Part shown: in pieces, positions 26,882 through 36,074 of the stretch
Numbering within the stretch: position 1 is the stretch's first letter
How the letters are laid out: each line of letters opens with the position of its first letter
Program-made: the position numbers and the translations under genes
The notes under the pieces: generated by a model
The model's database searches: none
The model's input: the letters and a program-made list of their open reading frames with translations, nothing else
Told to the model about the DNA's origin: nothing
NCBI RefSeq assembly: GCF_019923725.1
Contig: NZ_JAHXRI010000001.1
Span: 248,001-312,000 of the forward strand
From: Zwartia hollandica
Lineage (GTDB): Bacteria > Pseudomonadota > Gammaproteobacteria > Burkholderiales > Burkholderiaceae_B
Direction of reading: 5' to 3'
DNA: 64,000 bases

Positions 26882-28837
26882 TTAAGGCTGTACGTCTTGC
26901 TGCGCGCCACGAAAAAGCGCTGCATTTCTAAGTATTCTATGATCCTTTTCTACCGCGCGACCGGTTCGACCTAAGCTCACTAAACGGCGTGTCAGCCCAA
27001 CGCGATCGAAGGCCTCGAGAATCTGAATGGCTCGCTTGCGTCCGATTCCAAGCTTGTCACGGAAATTGATCACGCTCACGAAGCCCTGTTCGCCTACGGT
27101 TTCTCGAATCATATCCGCCATTCTAGACATCGTTGCGTCAGGATAGAACAGATCCTTCACCAGCTGGGTCAGTGCTGAGGTACGAGCCTGCTTTTTAAAC
27201 AGCAATCGGACCTCCTCCTCGCTCGCACTCACCATCAGAGCCACGTCGCGCACCCAGGGAGGATCAAACTCTCCATCCAAAAGCTTAGGAAGCGCGCGCT
27301 CCCACAAGATACGCTCGGGACCGGAAAGCTCGACTTTATGTCCAACGGCGTGGACGAAGCTTCCAGTCAGGGCAAATGTCCCCGCACTAATCTGCGCCGT
27401 CAACCAAACCTTAAAAACAGAAGCTTGCAGGTCCGGCACAGCCATCCGCCTCAAACGCTCAAACGCAAGCCCTGGCTCGTCCGGATCAGATATATGAAAA
27501 GCATCAAGGCAAGCGCGCACACGTTCGGTCAGCCCCGACTGCGCCTCCATACCCAAAATTAACTGATGCGCACCATCCTGCAACTGTAGAGCAAGCCTCG
27601 GCTCAAGCGCACGCAAGAGCAGCTCGGCACTGCGGTTCATCGCAGCCGCCCAATGCGTGAGATCCAGAGGGCCACGAGCGCGGTCCATCAGACCGAGCAA
27701 AGCAGTGACTGGATCAGCTTGCTGCAACGTAGCCAACACATCGAAGCGTTCTGGCTTTTTCCGCCCACGCACAGGTGGTGCGATATCCATGACTTGCGCG
27801 CCCGCCAACGTATGGCGTGCACTCGCGTCACGCAACACGAGCCGATCCTGCCAACAGAGCGCAAGAGGCCGATCCAATACAATTTGTGCCCAGGCCTCTT
27901 GTCCAGCGCCGATCTGTCCACGATCCAATAAAATCAACCGTGCCGAAACTTGTTGGCAACCATGATGCAACAACACGAGTTCACCATCCTTGATCACACG
28001 CTCTGCATCGTGGGGAACAGACAGTAGGCAATCTACACGCACAGTCTGTAGGTCGAGCTCTGGCCCAACAAGCCAGTCACCACGCGTGACTTGCTCAACA
28101 TCCACACCCGACAATACGATGCCGCAACGCTCGCCTACGGTTGCCTGCTGTGCCGACTGATTCTGCGCATGAATGGAGCGTACCCTCGCCTCAAGCCCGG
28201 CATGCGCAAGTCGTACCCGATCCCCCACAGCAATACGGCCGGCGATCACTGCACCCGTCACGGCAACACCCATCCCCTTCACAACAAAAACGCGGTCAAT
28301 CGCGAGACGGAAATAGCTAGGAGCTTCGGAAGGCTGGCTCAACCTCAACGCAAACAGCGCTGCTTGTAACGCCGCAACACCAGCTTGGGTACGAACGGAG
28401 ACCGGGTAAGCCTCAACTTCACCAAAGCGCGTCAGCCCAACATGGTCAAGCACTTCGCGTGTAACGGCTTGCACACGCTGAGCGTCGACCAAATCTATTT
28501 TTGTGATGGCAACCGACAGTTGGGGGACACCAAGCAAGTCAAGTATGCGTAAATGCTCACGCGTCTGCGGCATCAAGCCGTCATCGGCCGCAACAACCAG
28601 CAACCCATGATCCATCCCGATCGCACCGGCTGCCATCGTATGCACAAATTTTTCATGACCCGGTACATCCACAAAGCCTACGACCGAGCCCGACGCAGTC
28701 GGTGCGTAGGCGAAGCCGAGGTCAATGGTGATGCCGCGCGCCTTTTCTTCAGGCAGCCGGTCTGCGTTGACACCCGTCAAGGCCTCTACCAGCGAGGTCT
28801 TGCCGTGATCGATATGACCCGCCGTACCGATAATCAT
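26882..28837 (-). CDS. selB: Selenocysteine-specific elongation factor SelB
   Basis: A 651-residue GTPase that brings Sec-tRNA to UGA codons by binding the SECIS hairpin. The G domain opens at residue 1: MIIGTAGHIDHGKTSL (P-loop GHIDHGKT), with DVPGHEKF and TKID. EF-Tu-like domains II and III follow, and the C-terminal winged helices (final one near 580-650, FRDKLGIGRKRAIQILE) contact the SECIS. Its ATG overlaps the selA stop (ATGA). tRNA-Sec follows 33 bases after its stop. Confidence 0.97.
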   Translation of the reverse strand: MIIGTAGHIDHGKTSLVEALTGVNADRLPEEKARGITIDLGFAYAPTASGSVVGFVDVPGHEKFVHTMAAGAIGMDHGLLVVAADDGLMPQTREHLRILDLLGVPQLSVAITKIDLVDAQRVQAVTREVLDHVGLTRFGEVEAYPVSVRTQAGVAALQAALFALRLSQPSEAPSYFRLAIDRVFVVKGMGVAVTGAVIAGRIAVGDRVRLAHAGLEARVRSIHAQNQSAQQATVGERCGIVLSGVDVEQVTRGDWLVGPELDLQTVRVDCLLSVPHDAERVIKDGELVLLHHGCQQVSARLILLDRGQIGAGQEAWAQIVLDRPLALCWQDRLVLRDASARHTLAGAQVMDIAPPVRGRKKPERFDVLATLQQADPVTALLGLMDRARGPLDLTHWAAAMNRSAELLLRALEPRLALQLQDGAHQLILGMEAQSGLTERVRACLDAFHISDPDEPGLAFERLRRMAVPDLQASVFKVWLTAQISAGTFALTGSFVHAVGHKVELSGPERILWERALPKLLDGEFDPPWVRDVALMVSASEEEVRLLFKKQARTSALTQLVKDLFYPDATMSRMADMIRETVGEQGFVSVINFRDKLGIGRKRAIQILEAFDRVGLTRRLVSLGRTGRAVEKDHRILRNAALFRGAQQDVQP

Positions 28838-30285
28838 TTTGTGGTGGCCAACCGCTGTGCGGCAGCCAGCATCGTATCGCGCAACACCGTGACTTTATCT
28901 TCGGTGAGGCAGCGCAAATCTAACAACAAAGTCTTATCGGACAAACGCCCGATCACCGCAATGTCTGAACCTCTCAAGAGCCGCTCCAAGCGAACGACCC
29001 TTTTCTCATAGGAACGATCAACAGCTGAGATCGCCAACGCAACGGAGGGCAGCCGCTCGACAGGCAAAGAACCCGAACCAATTTGAGACTTTACCGCCTG
29101 CGCGGCAATGCTTAACCCGCAGCCGGCGAGCGCCTCCTCAAGAGCAGGAATCAGACCATCCGCTTGTGCTTGCATCGACGACGCCGTGCGCGTCAATAAC
29201 TGAATGACTTTCACCCGCTCGGGTAAGGTCGCAGGATTTCGGTACATCCGCAACACCGACTCCAACGCAGCCAGGGTGACTTTTCCGACACGCAAGACAC
29301 GTTTAAGCGGATTTTTTTTGATGCGTTGGATAAGATCCTTACGTCCGACCAAAATGCCCGCCTGCGGACCACCTAACAACTTATCGCAACTAAAGGTCAC
29401 CAAATCGGCGCCGTCTGCAATCGCCTCGGCCGGGGTAGGTTCTTTTGGCAACCCAAACTGTGTCAGATCGACCAACGTACCTGAACCGAGATCCACCACA
29501 AATGGCACCTCTCGCTCGTGCGCAATCTTGGCTAACTCATTCTCAGGCACTTCTGCAGTGAAGCCTTGAACGACATAGTTACTCGTATGCACCTTCATCA
29601 CAAGCGCGGTCTTCGGGCCGATCGCCTCAGCGAAATCACGAGCATGCGTGCGGTTCGTCGTACCGACTTCAACGAGCCGTGCCCCTGCGCGCTTCATGAT
29701 GTCGGGAATACGAAAAGCGCCTCCAATCTCGATCAACTCACCGCGCGAAACAATGGTCTCCTTGCGATTGGATAACGCATGGAGCAAAAGAAAAACAGCT
29801 GCTGCATTATTGTTCACGACGGTTGCGGCCTCTGCACCCGTTAGCTCGCAGAGCAGTTCCTCAACCAGCTCATCGCGGTCACCGCGTTTGCCTTCACCGA
29901 GGTCATACTCGAGCGCGCACGGCTCTGCGGCAGCGCTCGCCATCGCAGCGATCACCTCATCGGGCATGACCGCCCGCCCTAAGTTCGTGTGTAGTACTGT
30001 CCCGGTGAGGTTAATCACACGACGCAGATTGGGACGGGCACGAGCGACCAAGCGTGCATCAATCAGGGCATGCAATGATTGATCAGAAGGTACAGCATCG
30101 AGATCGTTAGAACTGATTTTTTTGCGGATTGCGTCTAAGACCAGACGAATACAACGCAATAACTCATCGCGCCCATACTGCGTAACCCAGGCGGTGGCTG
30201 GGTCAGACAACAGCAGCTTATCGACAGAAGGAAGCTGGGCGAGCAACACTGACACGGGCGCACGCGCCACGGACTGAGGTTTCAT
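28834..30285 (-). CDS. selA: L-seryl-tRNA(Sec) selenium transferase SelA
   Basis: A 483-residue PLP-dependent enzyme that converts Ser-tRNA-Sec to Sec-tRNA-Sec using selenophosphate. The PLP-lysine motif is SCDKLLGGPQAG near residue 300; INLTGTVLHTNLGRA near 90 and VNNNAAAVFLLLHAL near 160 are family hallmarks. A homodecamer in bacteria. It is coupled to selB by a 4-base overlap and lies 26 bases after fdhE. The selenophosphate donor enzyme SelD is not encoded in the window. Confidence 0.97.
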   Translation of the reverse strand: MKPQSVARAPVSVLLAQLPSVDKLLLSDPATAWVTQYGRDELLRCIRLVLDAIRKKISSNDLDAVPSDQSLHALIDARLVARARPNLRRVINLTGTVLHTNLGRAVMPDEVIAAMASAAAEPCALEYDLGEGKRGDRDELVEELLCELTGAEAATVVNNNAAAVFLLLHALSNRKETIVSRGELIEIGGAFRIPDIMKRAGARLVEVGTTNRTHARDFAEAIGPKTALVMKVHTSNYVVQGFTAEVPENELAKIAHEREVPFVVDLGSGTLVDLTQFGLPKEPTPAEAIADGADLVTFSCDKLLGGPQAGILVGRKDLIQRIKKNPLKRVLRVGKVTLAALESVLRMYRNPATLPERVKVIQLLTRTASSMQAQADGLIPALEEALAGCGLSIAAQAVKSQIGSGSLPVERLPSVALAISAVDRSYEKRVVRLERLLRGSDIAVIGRLSDKTLLLDLRCLTEDKVTVLRDTMLAAAQRLATTK

Positions 30286-30311
30286 ATTGAGATCACATGT
30301 TGGTGTGTAGG

Positions 30312-31253
30312 CTAGTCACTCTTTGACGGCTCATCCTGACCCGTCACAAAAAACAAATTTCTACCCGTTCGCTGATAACCCTCAGAGGCTAAAGCAAGAT
30401 CGAGGTTTAACGTGGCCAAGTCGTCAGCACTCGGATCCATCAACGGCTCTTTCGATTGAAACATGATTTTGATGTAACCACCACAATCATCGCAGCACTC
30501 GCCTTGCACAAGACTGTCAGGCGTTTCACCCAAACGCGACACTTCTTTCGGTGTGTCACAATTTGTACAACGCGCACGCGGTGCATACCACTCCGACGCA
30601 CACAGCGAACAAACTAGATAGCGATGACCATCACGATCACCCACGCGCAATACACTGGTGACGGGGTGCGAGCCACAAACCGGGCACAACCCATTCTCGC
30701 CTTTATGCAAGTGCGTAAAGCTCGACACCAGCTTGGCCTCGCAGGTCCAGAGCAGTTGTAACGCAGCGCCGATAAACGGTGCCAAGTCAGCCGCCACCAA
30801 TTGTTCTTCTGCCGCCAGCAAGGCTTGAGCCTGCTTATGTTGCTCAGAAAGGGGAAGCGCGACCAACCGATCGAGCGCTGCGCGTACACCGTCCGGCAAG
30901 CCCTGCTTGCGCAGTGATGCTTCGAGCGCCGCCAAAACCACGGACCAGCGCGCGTCAGGCTTCCAGGTAGAAATTGATAAGGGTGGTACCGAATGCTTAA
31001 AGGATTCTTGGACAACCGTCTCATCTAGCGCGACCGTTTCAACCGAACCCAACGCATCCACCTGCGCCTGCGCGAGCTGTGCGCAAAATCCCAACCAAGC
31101 AGAGTCCGTGTGCGTCGCCGCCAACTGAGCTAGCCGAGTCGCGCGATCTTGGAAAGCCTGCCGAGCGTCCATCACCACCAATAGTGGCGTATCGTCTTCA
31201 GGCATCCCCTGGATTTCACCAGGTTGAATCAATTTAATCGCAGATACAGTCAT
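30312..31253 (-). CDS. fdhE: Formate dehydrogenase accessory protein FdhE
   Basis: A 313-residue FdhE-family protein needed for activity of respiratory formate dehydrogenases. The C-terminal half holds four CxxC pairs: CPVCGS, CSLCAS, CTNCDT and CCDDCGG, rubredoxin-like metal knots. Cytoplasmic. It follows the membrane subunit gene after an 86-base gap with a hairpin, and precedes selA. Its presence with the Sec genes indicates that the locus is a self-contained maturation unit. Confidence 0.95.
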   Translation of the reverse strand: MTVSAIKLIQPGEIQGMPEDDTPLLVVMDARQAFQDRATRLAQLAATHTDSAWLGFCAQLAQAQVDALGSVETVALDETVVQESFKHSVPPLSISTWKPDARWSVVLAALEASLRKQGLPDGVRAALDRLVALPLSEQHKQAQALLAAEEQLVAADLAPFIGAALQLLWTCEAKLVSSFTHLHKGENGLCPVCGSHPVTSVLRVGDRDGHRYLVCSLCASEWYAPRARCTNCDTPKEVSRLGETPDSLVQGECCDDCGGYIKIMFQSKEPLMDPSADDLATLNLDLALASEGYQRTGRNLFFVTGQDEPSKSD

Positions 31254-31279
31254 TTCTTTATCTCAATCACTAAAAGAAC

Positions 31280-31306
31280 AAGGGGAAGAATATCAGTCTT
31301 CCCCTT
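31280..31306 (-). terminator. Hairpin between the formate dehydrogenase gamma gene and fdhE
   Basis: Inverted repeat AAGGGGAAGA / TCTTCCCCTT (31280-31289 and 31297-31306), a 10-bp perfect stem with a 7-base loop. On the transcribed minus strand it is followed by a modestly T-rich stretch (GTTCTTTTAG). It may partly terminate transcription or stabilise the 3' end of the structural-gene mRNA, so that maturation genes are expressed less than the subunits. The weak T-run argues for partial termination. Confidence 0.6.
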
Positions 31307-31339
31307 GGTTTCCCCTACGAGTCCGCAAAGCGGATCGGG

Positions 31340-31966
31340 TTACTTACCGCCTGTAACTTCCTTGAACCAGCCTGGATGGTGCTTGCGCGCCCATGCTCGG
31401 CTCACGATACCCGTGCGCATGGCGCCAATCGTACCCTGAACCCAAATTGCGGCATACACGTGCACGATGATGGTCAGGATCAATACCCAAGCCGAAAACG
31501 CATGCACAAGCGCAGCAACACGATTCACATCCACGGGAACGTAATGTGAAAAGTATGGGCGCCAAAAGGCAAAGCCCGACACGGTAAGCAAGAGCATCGA
31601 AACAACCATTACCCAGAACGCGAGCTTCTGGCCGCCGTTATAGCGACCAACCTCTGGCAGTTTCTCGTGATGCCCATTGAGCACATCGCCAATCTGGCCA
31701 AGCCACTTGCGATCGTTCGCATTCAGGACATTGTGATGCCAGAACTTGAACATGATGCCCACAAACAAGACGAACATCGCCACACCGATGAATGGGTGCA
31801 GGATGCGTGCCCAAGAGCCGCCGCCAAACAGACCAACCAAGAAATACATGGAAGGATGAAAGAGCGCGAGGCCCGACAAAGCAGCCAGAACAAATAGCAG
31901 TGCGACGATCCAGTGGTTCGCACGATCCGAACCACTGTAACGCACCAAACCATTTTCGTTAGACAT
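31340..31966 (-). CDS. fdoI: Formate dehydrogenase, cytochrome b556 (gamma) subunit
   Basis: A 208-residue integral membrane di-heme cytochrome b of the FdnI/FdoI family. Four transmembrane segments are visible (WIVALLFVLAALSGLALFH; FIGVAMFVLFVGIMFKFWH; FWVMVVSMLLLTVSGFAFW; VHAFSAWVLILTIIVHVYAA) with several His near the segment ends as heme ligands. It passes electrons from the beta subunit to quinone. The last 60 bases hold KHHPGWFKEV, typical of the family C-terminus. It follows the beta subunit after 11 bases. Confidence 0.94.
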   Translation of the reverse strand: MSNENGLVRYSGSDRANHWIVALLFVLAALSGLALFHPSMYFLVGLFGGGSWARILHPFIGVAMFVLFVGIMFKFWHHNVLNANDRKWLGQIGDVLNGHHEKLPEVGRYNGGQKLAFWVMVVSMLLLTVSGFAFWRPYFSHYVPVDVNRVAALVHAFSAWVLILTIIVHVYAAIWVQGTIGAMRTGIVSRAWARKHHPGWFKEVTGGK

Positions 31967-31977
31967 GATGGTTCTCC

Positions 31978-32853
31978 TTAAGCCTTAGGATCATGGTCGT
32001 CTTCAACCTTGTCCGGACCTTTGATGGCGTAGTGAATCACGCCAGCAAATACGGTCGCAGCCATGGTCAGCAGAGCGATTGGTTTCATGATTCCCTTCCA
32101 AATACTGACCGTCGGCGAGATCGTTGGATTCGCCGGCAAGCCGCTGTATTCAGTGGGACGATCGCCATGTGGCAACACGTACATCACATGTGTTCCACCA
32201 ACACCTTGTGGGTTGTATAGCGCTGCTTTGCTAAAGCCACGGCTGTTCAGATCCTTGATGCGCTCGTTTGCGTATTGAATCCGCTCTTCCTTCGGGCCAA
32301 ACGTCAGCGCCTGGGTTGGGCAGGACTTCACGCAAGCTGGCTCTTGACCAACCGAGACGCGATCCGAACACAAGGTGCACTTTGTCGCCTTGTTTGTGAC
32401 TTCGGAAATCTTGGGGACATCAAACGGACAACCGGAGACACAATAGCCGCAGCCGATACATTTGTCAGAGTTGAAATCCACAATACCATTGTCAAGTTTG
32501 ACAATCGCACCGGGACTTGGGCAAGCCTTCAAACAGCCTGGATCCTCGCAGTGCATACAACCGTCTTTACGGATCAACCAGTCCAAACCACCCGTGGCGG
32601 TTTCGACCTCGTTGAACTTCATGACAGTCCATGCTGCTGGACCTAACTCTGCTGGGTTGTCGTATGAGCCGTCATTGATACCGATTTCAGGACGGGTTTC
32701 ATTCCACTCCATACAGGCAACCTGACAGGCCTTACAGCCGATACAGGTCGATATGTCGATCAGCTTGGCCACATGCGTGGTTTTAGCCGCAGCAGCGGGG
32801 GGGGTCATAGTCGTGGCGGACTGAGCAACGACGTGTAGTGCTTGAGTAGCCAT
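31978..32853 (-). CDS. fdoH: Formate dehydrogenase, iron-sulfur (beta) subunit
   Basis: A 291-residue four-cluster ferredoxin-type subunit. The Cys groups are CIGCKACQVACMEWN, CMHCEDPGCLKACPSPGA, CIGCGYCVSGCPFDVP and CTLCSDRVSVGQEPACVKSC, matching four [4Fe-4S] clusters. A C-terminal hydrophobic segment (IALLTMAATVFAGVIHYAI, about 258-276) anchors it in the membrane. It carries electrons from the Sec-containing alpha subunit to cytochrome b. It lies 10 bases downstream of the alpha gene. Confidence 0.96.
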   Translation of the reverse strand: MATQALHVVAQSATTMTPPAAAAKTTHVAKLIDISTCIGCKACQVACMEWNETRPEIGINDGSYDNPAELGPAAWTVMKFNEVETATGGLDWLIRKDGCMHCEDPGCLKACPSPGAIVKLDNGIVDFNSDKCIGCGYCVSGCPFDVPKISEVTNKATKCTLCSDRVSVGQEPACVKSCPTQALTFGPKEERIQYANERIKDLNSRGFSKAALYNPQGVGGTHVMYVLPHGDRPTEYSGLPANPTISPTVSIWKGIMKPIALLTMAATVFAGVIHYAIKGPDKVEDDHDPKA

Positions 32854-32863
32854 GTCGTTCTCC

Positions 32864-35800
32864 TTAAGCCTTCACGATATTGACAAGGAACGCCTTAAAT
32901 TCTGGCGTCTGTGAGTTTGCATCACCAACAAACGGTGTCAAGGTATTGGCCAACTGTGCTTGCTTGGTTTGGCCCTTGAAGCCGTAGTGAATTGGAATAC
33001 CAACGTGATAAACCGTCTGTCCATCCACTTTCATACCCTTGAAGCGTTTGGTCACGACCGCTTTCGCATTAACGAAACCACGCGCTGAGGTCACTTTTAC
33101 CTTGTCACCGTTTGCGATACCTTTCTCTTTTGCAAGAGCTTCGCTGATCTCAACAAACATCTCAGGCTGGACAATGGCATTCAACTTTGAATGCTTAGAC
33201 CAGTAGTGATAGTGTTCCACCAAGCGATAGGTCGTAGCGGCGTACGGATAGTCCTTGGGTGAACCAAACACTTCCATATCCCCTTTGTACACACGCGCAG
33301 CCGGATTCGACTTGGCTTTCGTGTTGTTGGGATGCATGGGGTTACGTGCCAACGGTGTTTCAAACGGCTCGTAGTGCTCAGGGAAAGGACCCTCCGCCAT
33401 CTGTGGCGCAAACAAGCGAGCAACACCCTCAGGGTTCATGATGAACGGCATCACGTTCTCTTCAGGTTTTGCATTGGGACGCATATCGGGGATGTCGTTA
33501 CCACCCCAACGATCGCCCAACCACTTCAGCACGGTACGTTTCTCGTCCCAAGGCTTACCACTGAGATCGGTTGAAGCGCGGTTATAAAGAATGCGACGGT
33601 TAGCCGGCCAGGCAAAGCCCCAGTTGGCGCTCTGACCCAAACCTTGATCCGAGGTCTCCCGTGGATCACGACGCGCTGTTAGGTTACCGGCCTGGCTCCA
33701 GCAGCCAGAGTAAATCCAGTTACCGCAGGCTGTCGTGCCATTGTCCTGCAGCAGCGCAAAGCCCGGAACCTGCTGACCCGCTGCAACAAGCACCTTACCA
33801 GAAGCATCCTTAATGTCTGCCAAGGCTTTACCGCTAATCTCACGCGTGAGCTCGGCAGCATCTGGGTTGTTGGGGTTAGCGTAGGGCCATGTCAAGTTCA
33901 CGATGGCGTCAGGGAATGCACCGCCCTCTTTCTTGTACATATCACGCACTTTATTAAAGAGCGTTGCCATGATCTCGCAGTCGGACTTCGACTCACCCGG
34001 ACCATCCGCAGCTTTCCAGTGCCACTGAATCACACGACCTGAGTTCGTGAAGGTACCGTCTTGTTCAGCAAAACACGTCGCTGGCAAACGGAACACTTCT
34101 GTCTGAATCTTGGACGAATCAACATCGTTGAATTCGCCATAGTTCTTCCAGAACTCGCTCGTCTCGGTTTGTAGAGGATCAATCACCACCAAGTACTTCA
34201 GCTTGGCCAGTGCAGCGCCAATCTTGTTCTTGTTAGCAACCGCGGCCAAGGGGTTAAAGCCCGAGGAAATGAATCCTTCCATCTTGCCTTGGTGCATTCT
34301 TTCAAAAATAGCCAGAATGTCGTAGGCACCGTCCCGCTTAGGCAGGTAATCAAAGGCAAAATCCGTCTCTGCCGTTGCCTTGTCGCCGTACCAGGCCTTC
34401 ATCAAGCTGTTAAACCACTTGGGGAAGTTCTGCGGGAAGTTCATCTGATTAGGCCGAAGCGCCTTGGGCGTGCGCGCATTACGGTAATCCGCGTACGTCT
34501 TGTCCGCTTCGAGCGGCGCGGACAGGTAGCCTGGCAACACTTCGGAGTACAAGCACATATCAGTAATGCCTTGTACGTTCGCATGCCCACGCAAGGCATT
34601 CACACCGCCGCCGGCCATACCCATGTTGCCTAGGAGCAACTGGATCATAGCCATCGTACGAATGTTTTCCGAGCCGATCGAGTGTTGTGTCCAACCCAGC
34701 GCATAACAAATGGTCATGGTCTTGTCAGGCGCGGAGGTTGCAGCAACCATTTCGCACACTTTCAGGAACTGGTCCTTAGGTGTACCGGTGATGCTGCTCA
34801 CGAGGTCAGGTGTGTAACGCGAGAAATGCTTCTTCATCAGTTGGAAGACGCAATTTGGATCTTGCAAAGTGGTGTCCACTTTGGCGAATCCGTCTTCCAT
34901 TTGATAGGTCCAAGTCCCCTTCGCATAGCTGCGCTTGGCTTCGTCGTAACCCGAGAAAATGCCCTCCTTGAATCCGAACTCCGGATTAATCAAGAAAGAT
35001 GCGTTCGTGTAATTCAACACGTAGTCTTTGTGGATCTTGTTGTTCTCAAGCAGGTAATGAATCAGCCCGCCCAAGAATGCAATATCCGCACCAACACGAA
35101 TCGGCGCGTAGTAGTCAGCGACTGCTGCTGAACGCGTGAAACGCGGATCCACCACAACCAGCTTGGCTGCGCGTTTAGCTTTAGCCTGAATCACCCACTT
35201 GAAACCACAAGGGTGCGCCTCGGCTGCATTGCCGCCCATAATTAACACTACATCGGCGTTCTTGATGTCAACCCAATGGTTGGTCATCGCACCGCGCCCA
35301 AACGTCGGGGCCAGACTGGCCACCGTCGGAGCGTGTCAGATACGCGCTTGTGTGTCGAGTGCTACAACGCCCATCGAACGCAAAATCTTGGCAGTCATAT
35401 AGCCAGATTCGTTGTTCGACGCAGAACTCACCAACATACCAAAGGTGTTCCAACGGTTCACCGTTAGGCCATCAGCATTCTTGGCGACGAAATTCTTATC
35501 GCGATCAGCCTTCATTCGCTTGGCAATGCGTGTCAGCGCCTCTTCCCAAGAAATACGCTTGAACTCTTTGCTGCCTGGCTCACGCACTTCAGGAAATTGC
35601 AAACGGTCAGGACTGTCGATCATGTCGAGCAAGCCAGCGCCCTTGGGACACAAGGTGCCCTTATTCACTGGATTATCTGGATCGCCTTCAACGTGCATCA
35701 CTTTCTGTTTGCCCTGCGCGTCTTTCGCGCTGTAGAGCAATACACCACAGCTCACGGAACAGTAAGGACAGGTGCTACGCGTCTCTGTTGTCTTTTCAAG

Positions 35801-35926
35801 TTTGTTCGGTTTCTTAAACACCGGATCAGCAGCATTCGCAAGACCCATGACGGTCATGCTGCTAGTTCCGAGTCCTGCACCGGTCACCTGAAAAAACTGA
35901 CGCCGGGTCAGTTTAATTTGGGACAT
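32864..35926 (-). CDS. fdoG: Formate dehydrogenase alpha subunit, selenocysteine-containing
   Basis: Molybdenum/tungsten bis-MGD formate dehydrogenase catalytic subunit of 1020 residues when the in-frame TGA at 35338-35336 is read as selenocysteine 197. The context ARI-Sec-HAPTVASLAPTFGRG matches FdnG/FdoG. A twin-arginine signal (RRQFFQVTGAGLGTSSM) predicts Tat export; the [4Fe-4S] motif CPYCSVSCGVL follows near 53. The ribosome site is AGGAG eight bases before the ATG. The two open halves are contiguous in frame, so this is neither a frameshift nor a pseudogene. It heads the beta, gamma, fdhE, selA, selB, selC series. Confidence 0.97.
35302..35338 (-). promoter_or_regulatory. SECIS element for the UGA of formate dehydrogenase
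   Basis: Counting from U1 of UGA (35338), the hairpin pairs C14-G16 with C31-G33 and G18-C21 with G27-C30, enclosing the loop AGUCU. U17 (35322) is left as a single bulge, and G23-U24 (35316-35315) lie in the loop. These are the exact positions known to be required for SelB binding in E. coli fdhF and fdnG. A lower stem continues with G12-C35 and C11-G36. Confidence 0.92.
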
Positions 35927-36013
35927 TTTGAAGGCTCCTAGGTTTTTTGTAACAACGTGGTAATTTTAAGACTTATCGCGTTAAAAACTAGCTAAATTCG
36001 CACAACACTCAAT

Positions 36014-36050
36014 AAAAAGCGGACTTTTAGGGAAAACCCTAAAAGTCCGC
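36014..36050 (-). terminator. Intrinsic terminator after the nadE-glnB-ggt2 operon
   Basis: A perfect 14-bp stem, GCGGACTTTTAGGG (36019-36032) and its complement (36037-36050), with a 4-base loop. On the minus strand it is followed by TTTTT (36018-36014). It lies 25 bases beyond the ggt2 stop and upstream of the formate dehydrogenase gene, so it insulates the two minus-strand operons. Confidence 0.93.
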
Positions 36051-36074
36051 TCGTCATGCGTTACAACCGTTTAA

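Noticed and set aside
35324-35338. Stop codon splitting the formate dehydrogenase gene, seen as a pseudogene or frameshift.
   Set aside because: Both halves are in the same frame, the junction matches the conserved Sec site, a proper SECIS follows, and selA, selB and tRNA-Sec are adjacent.
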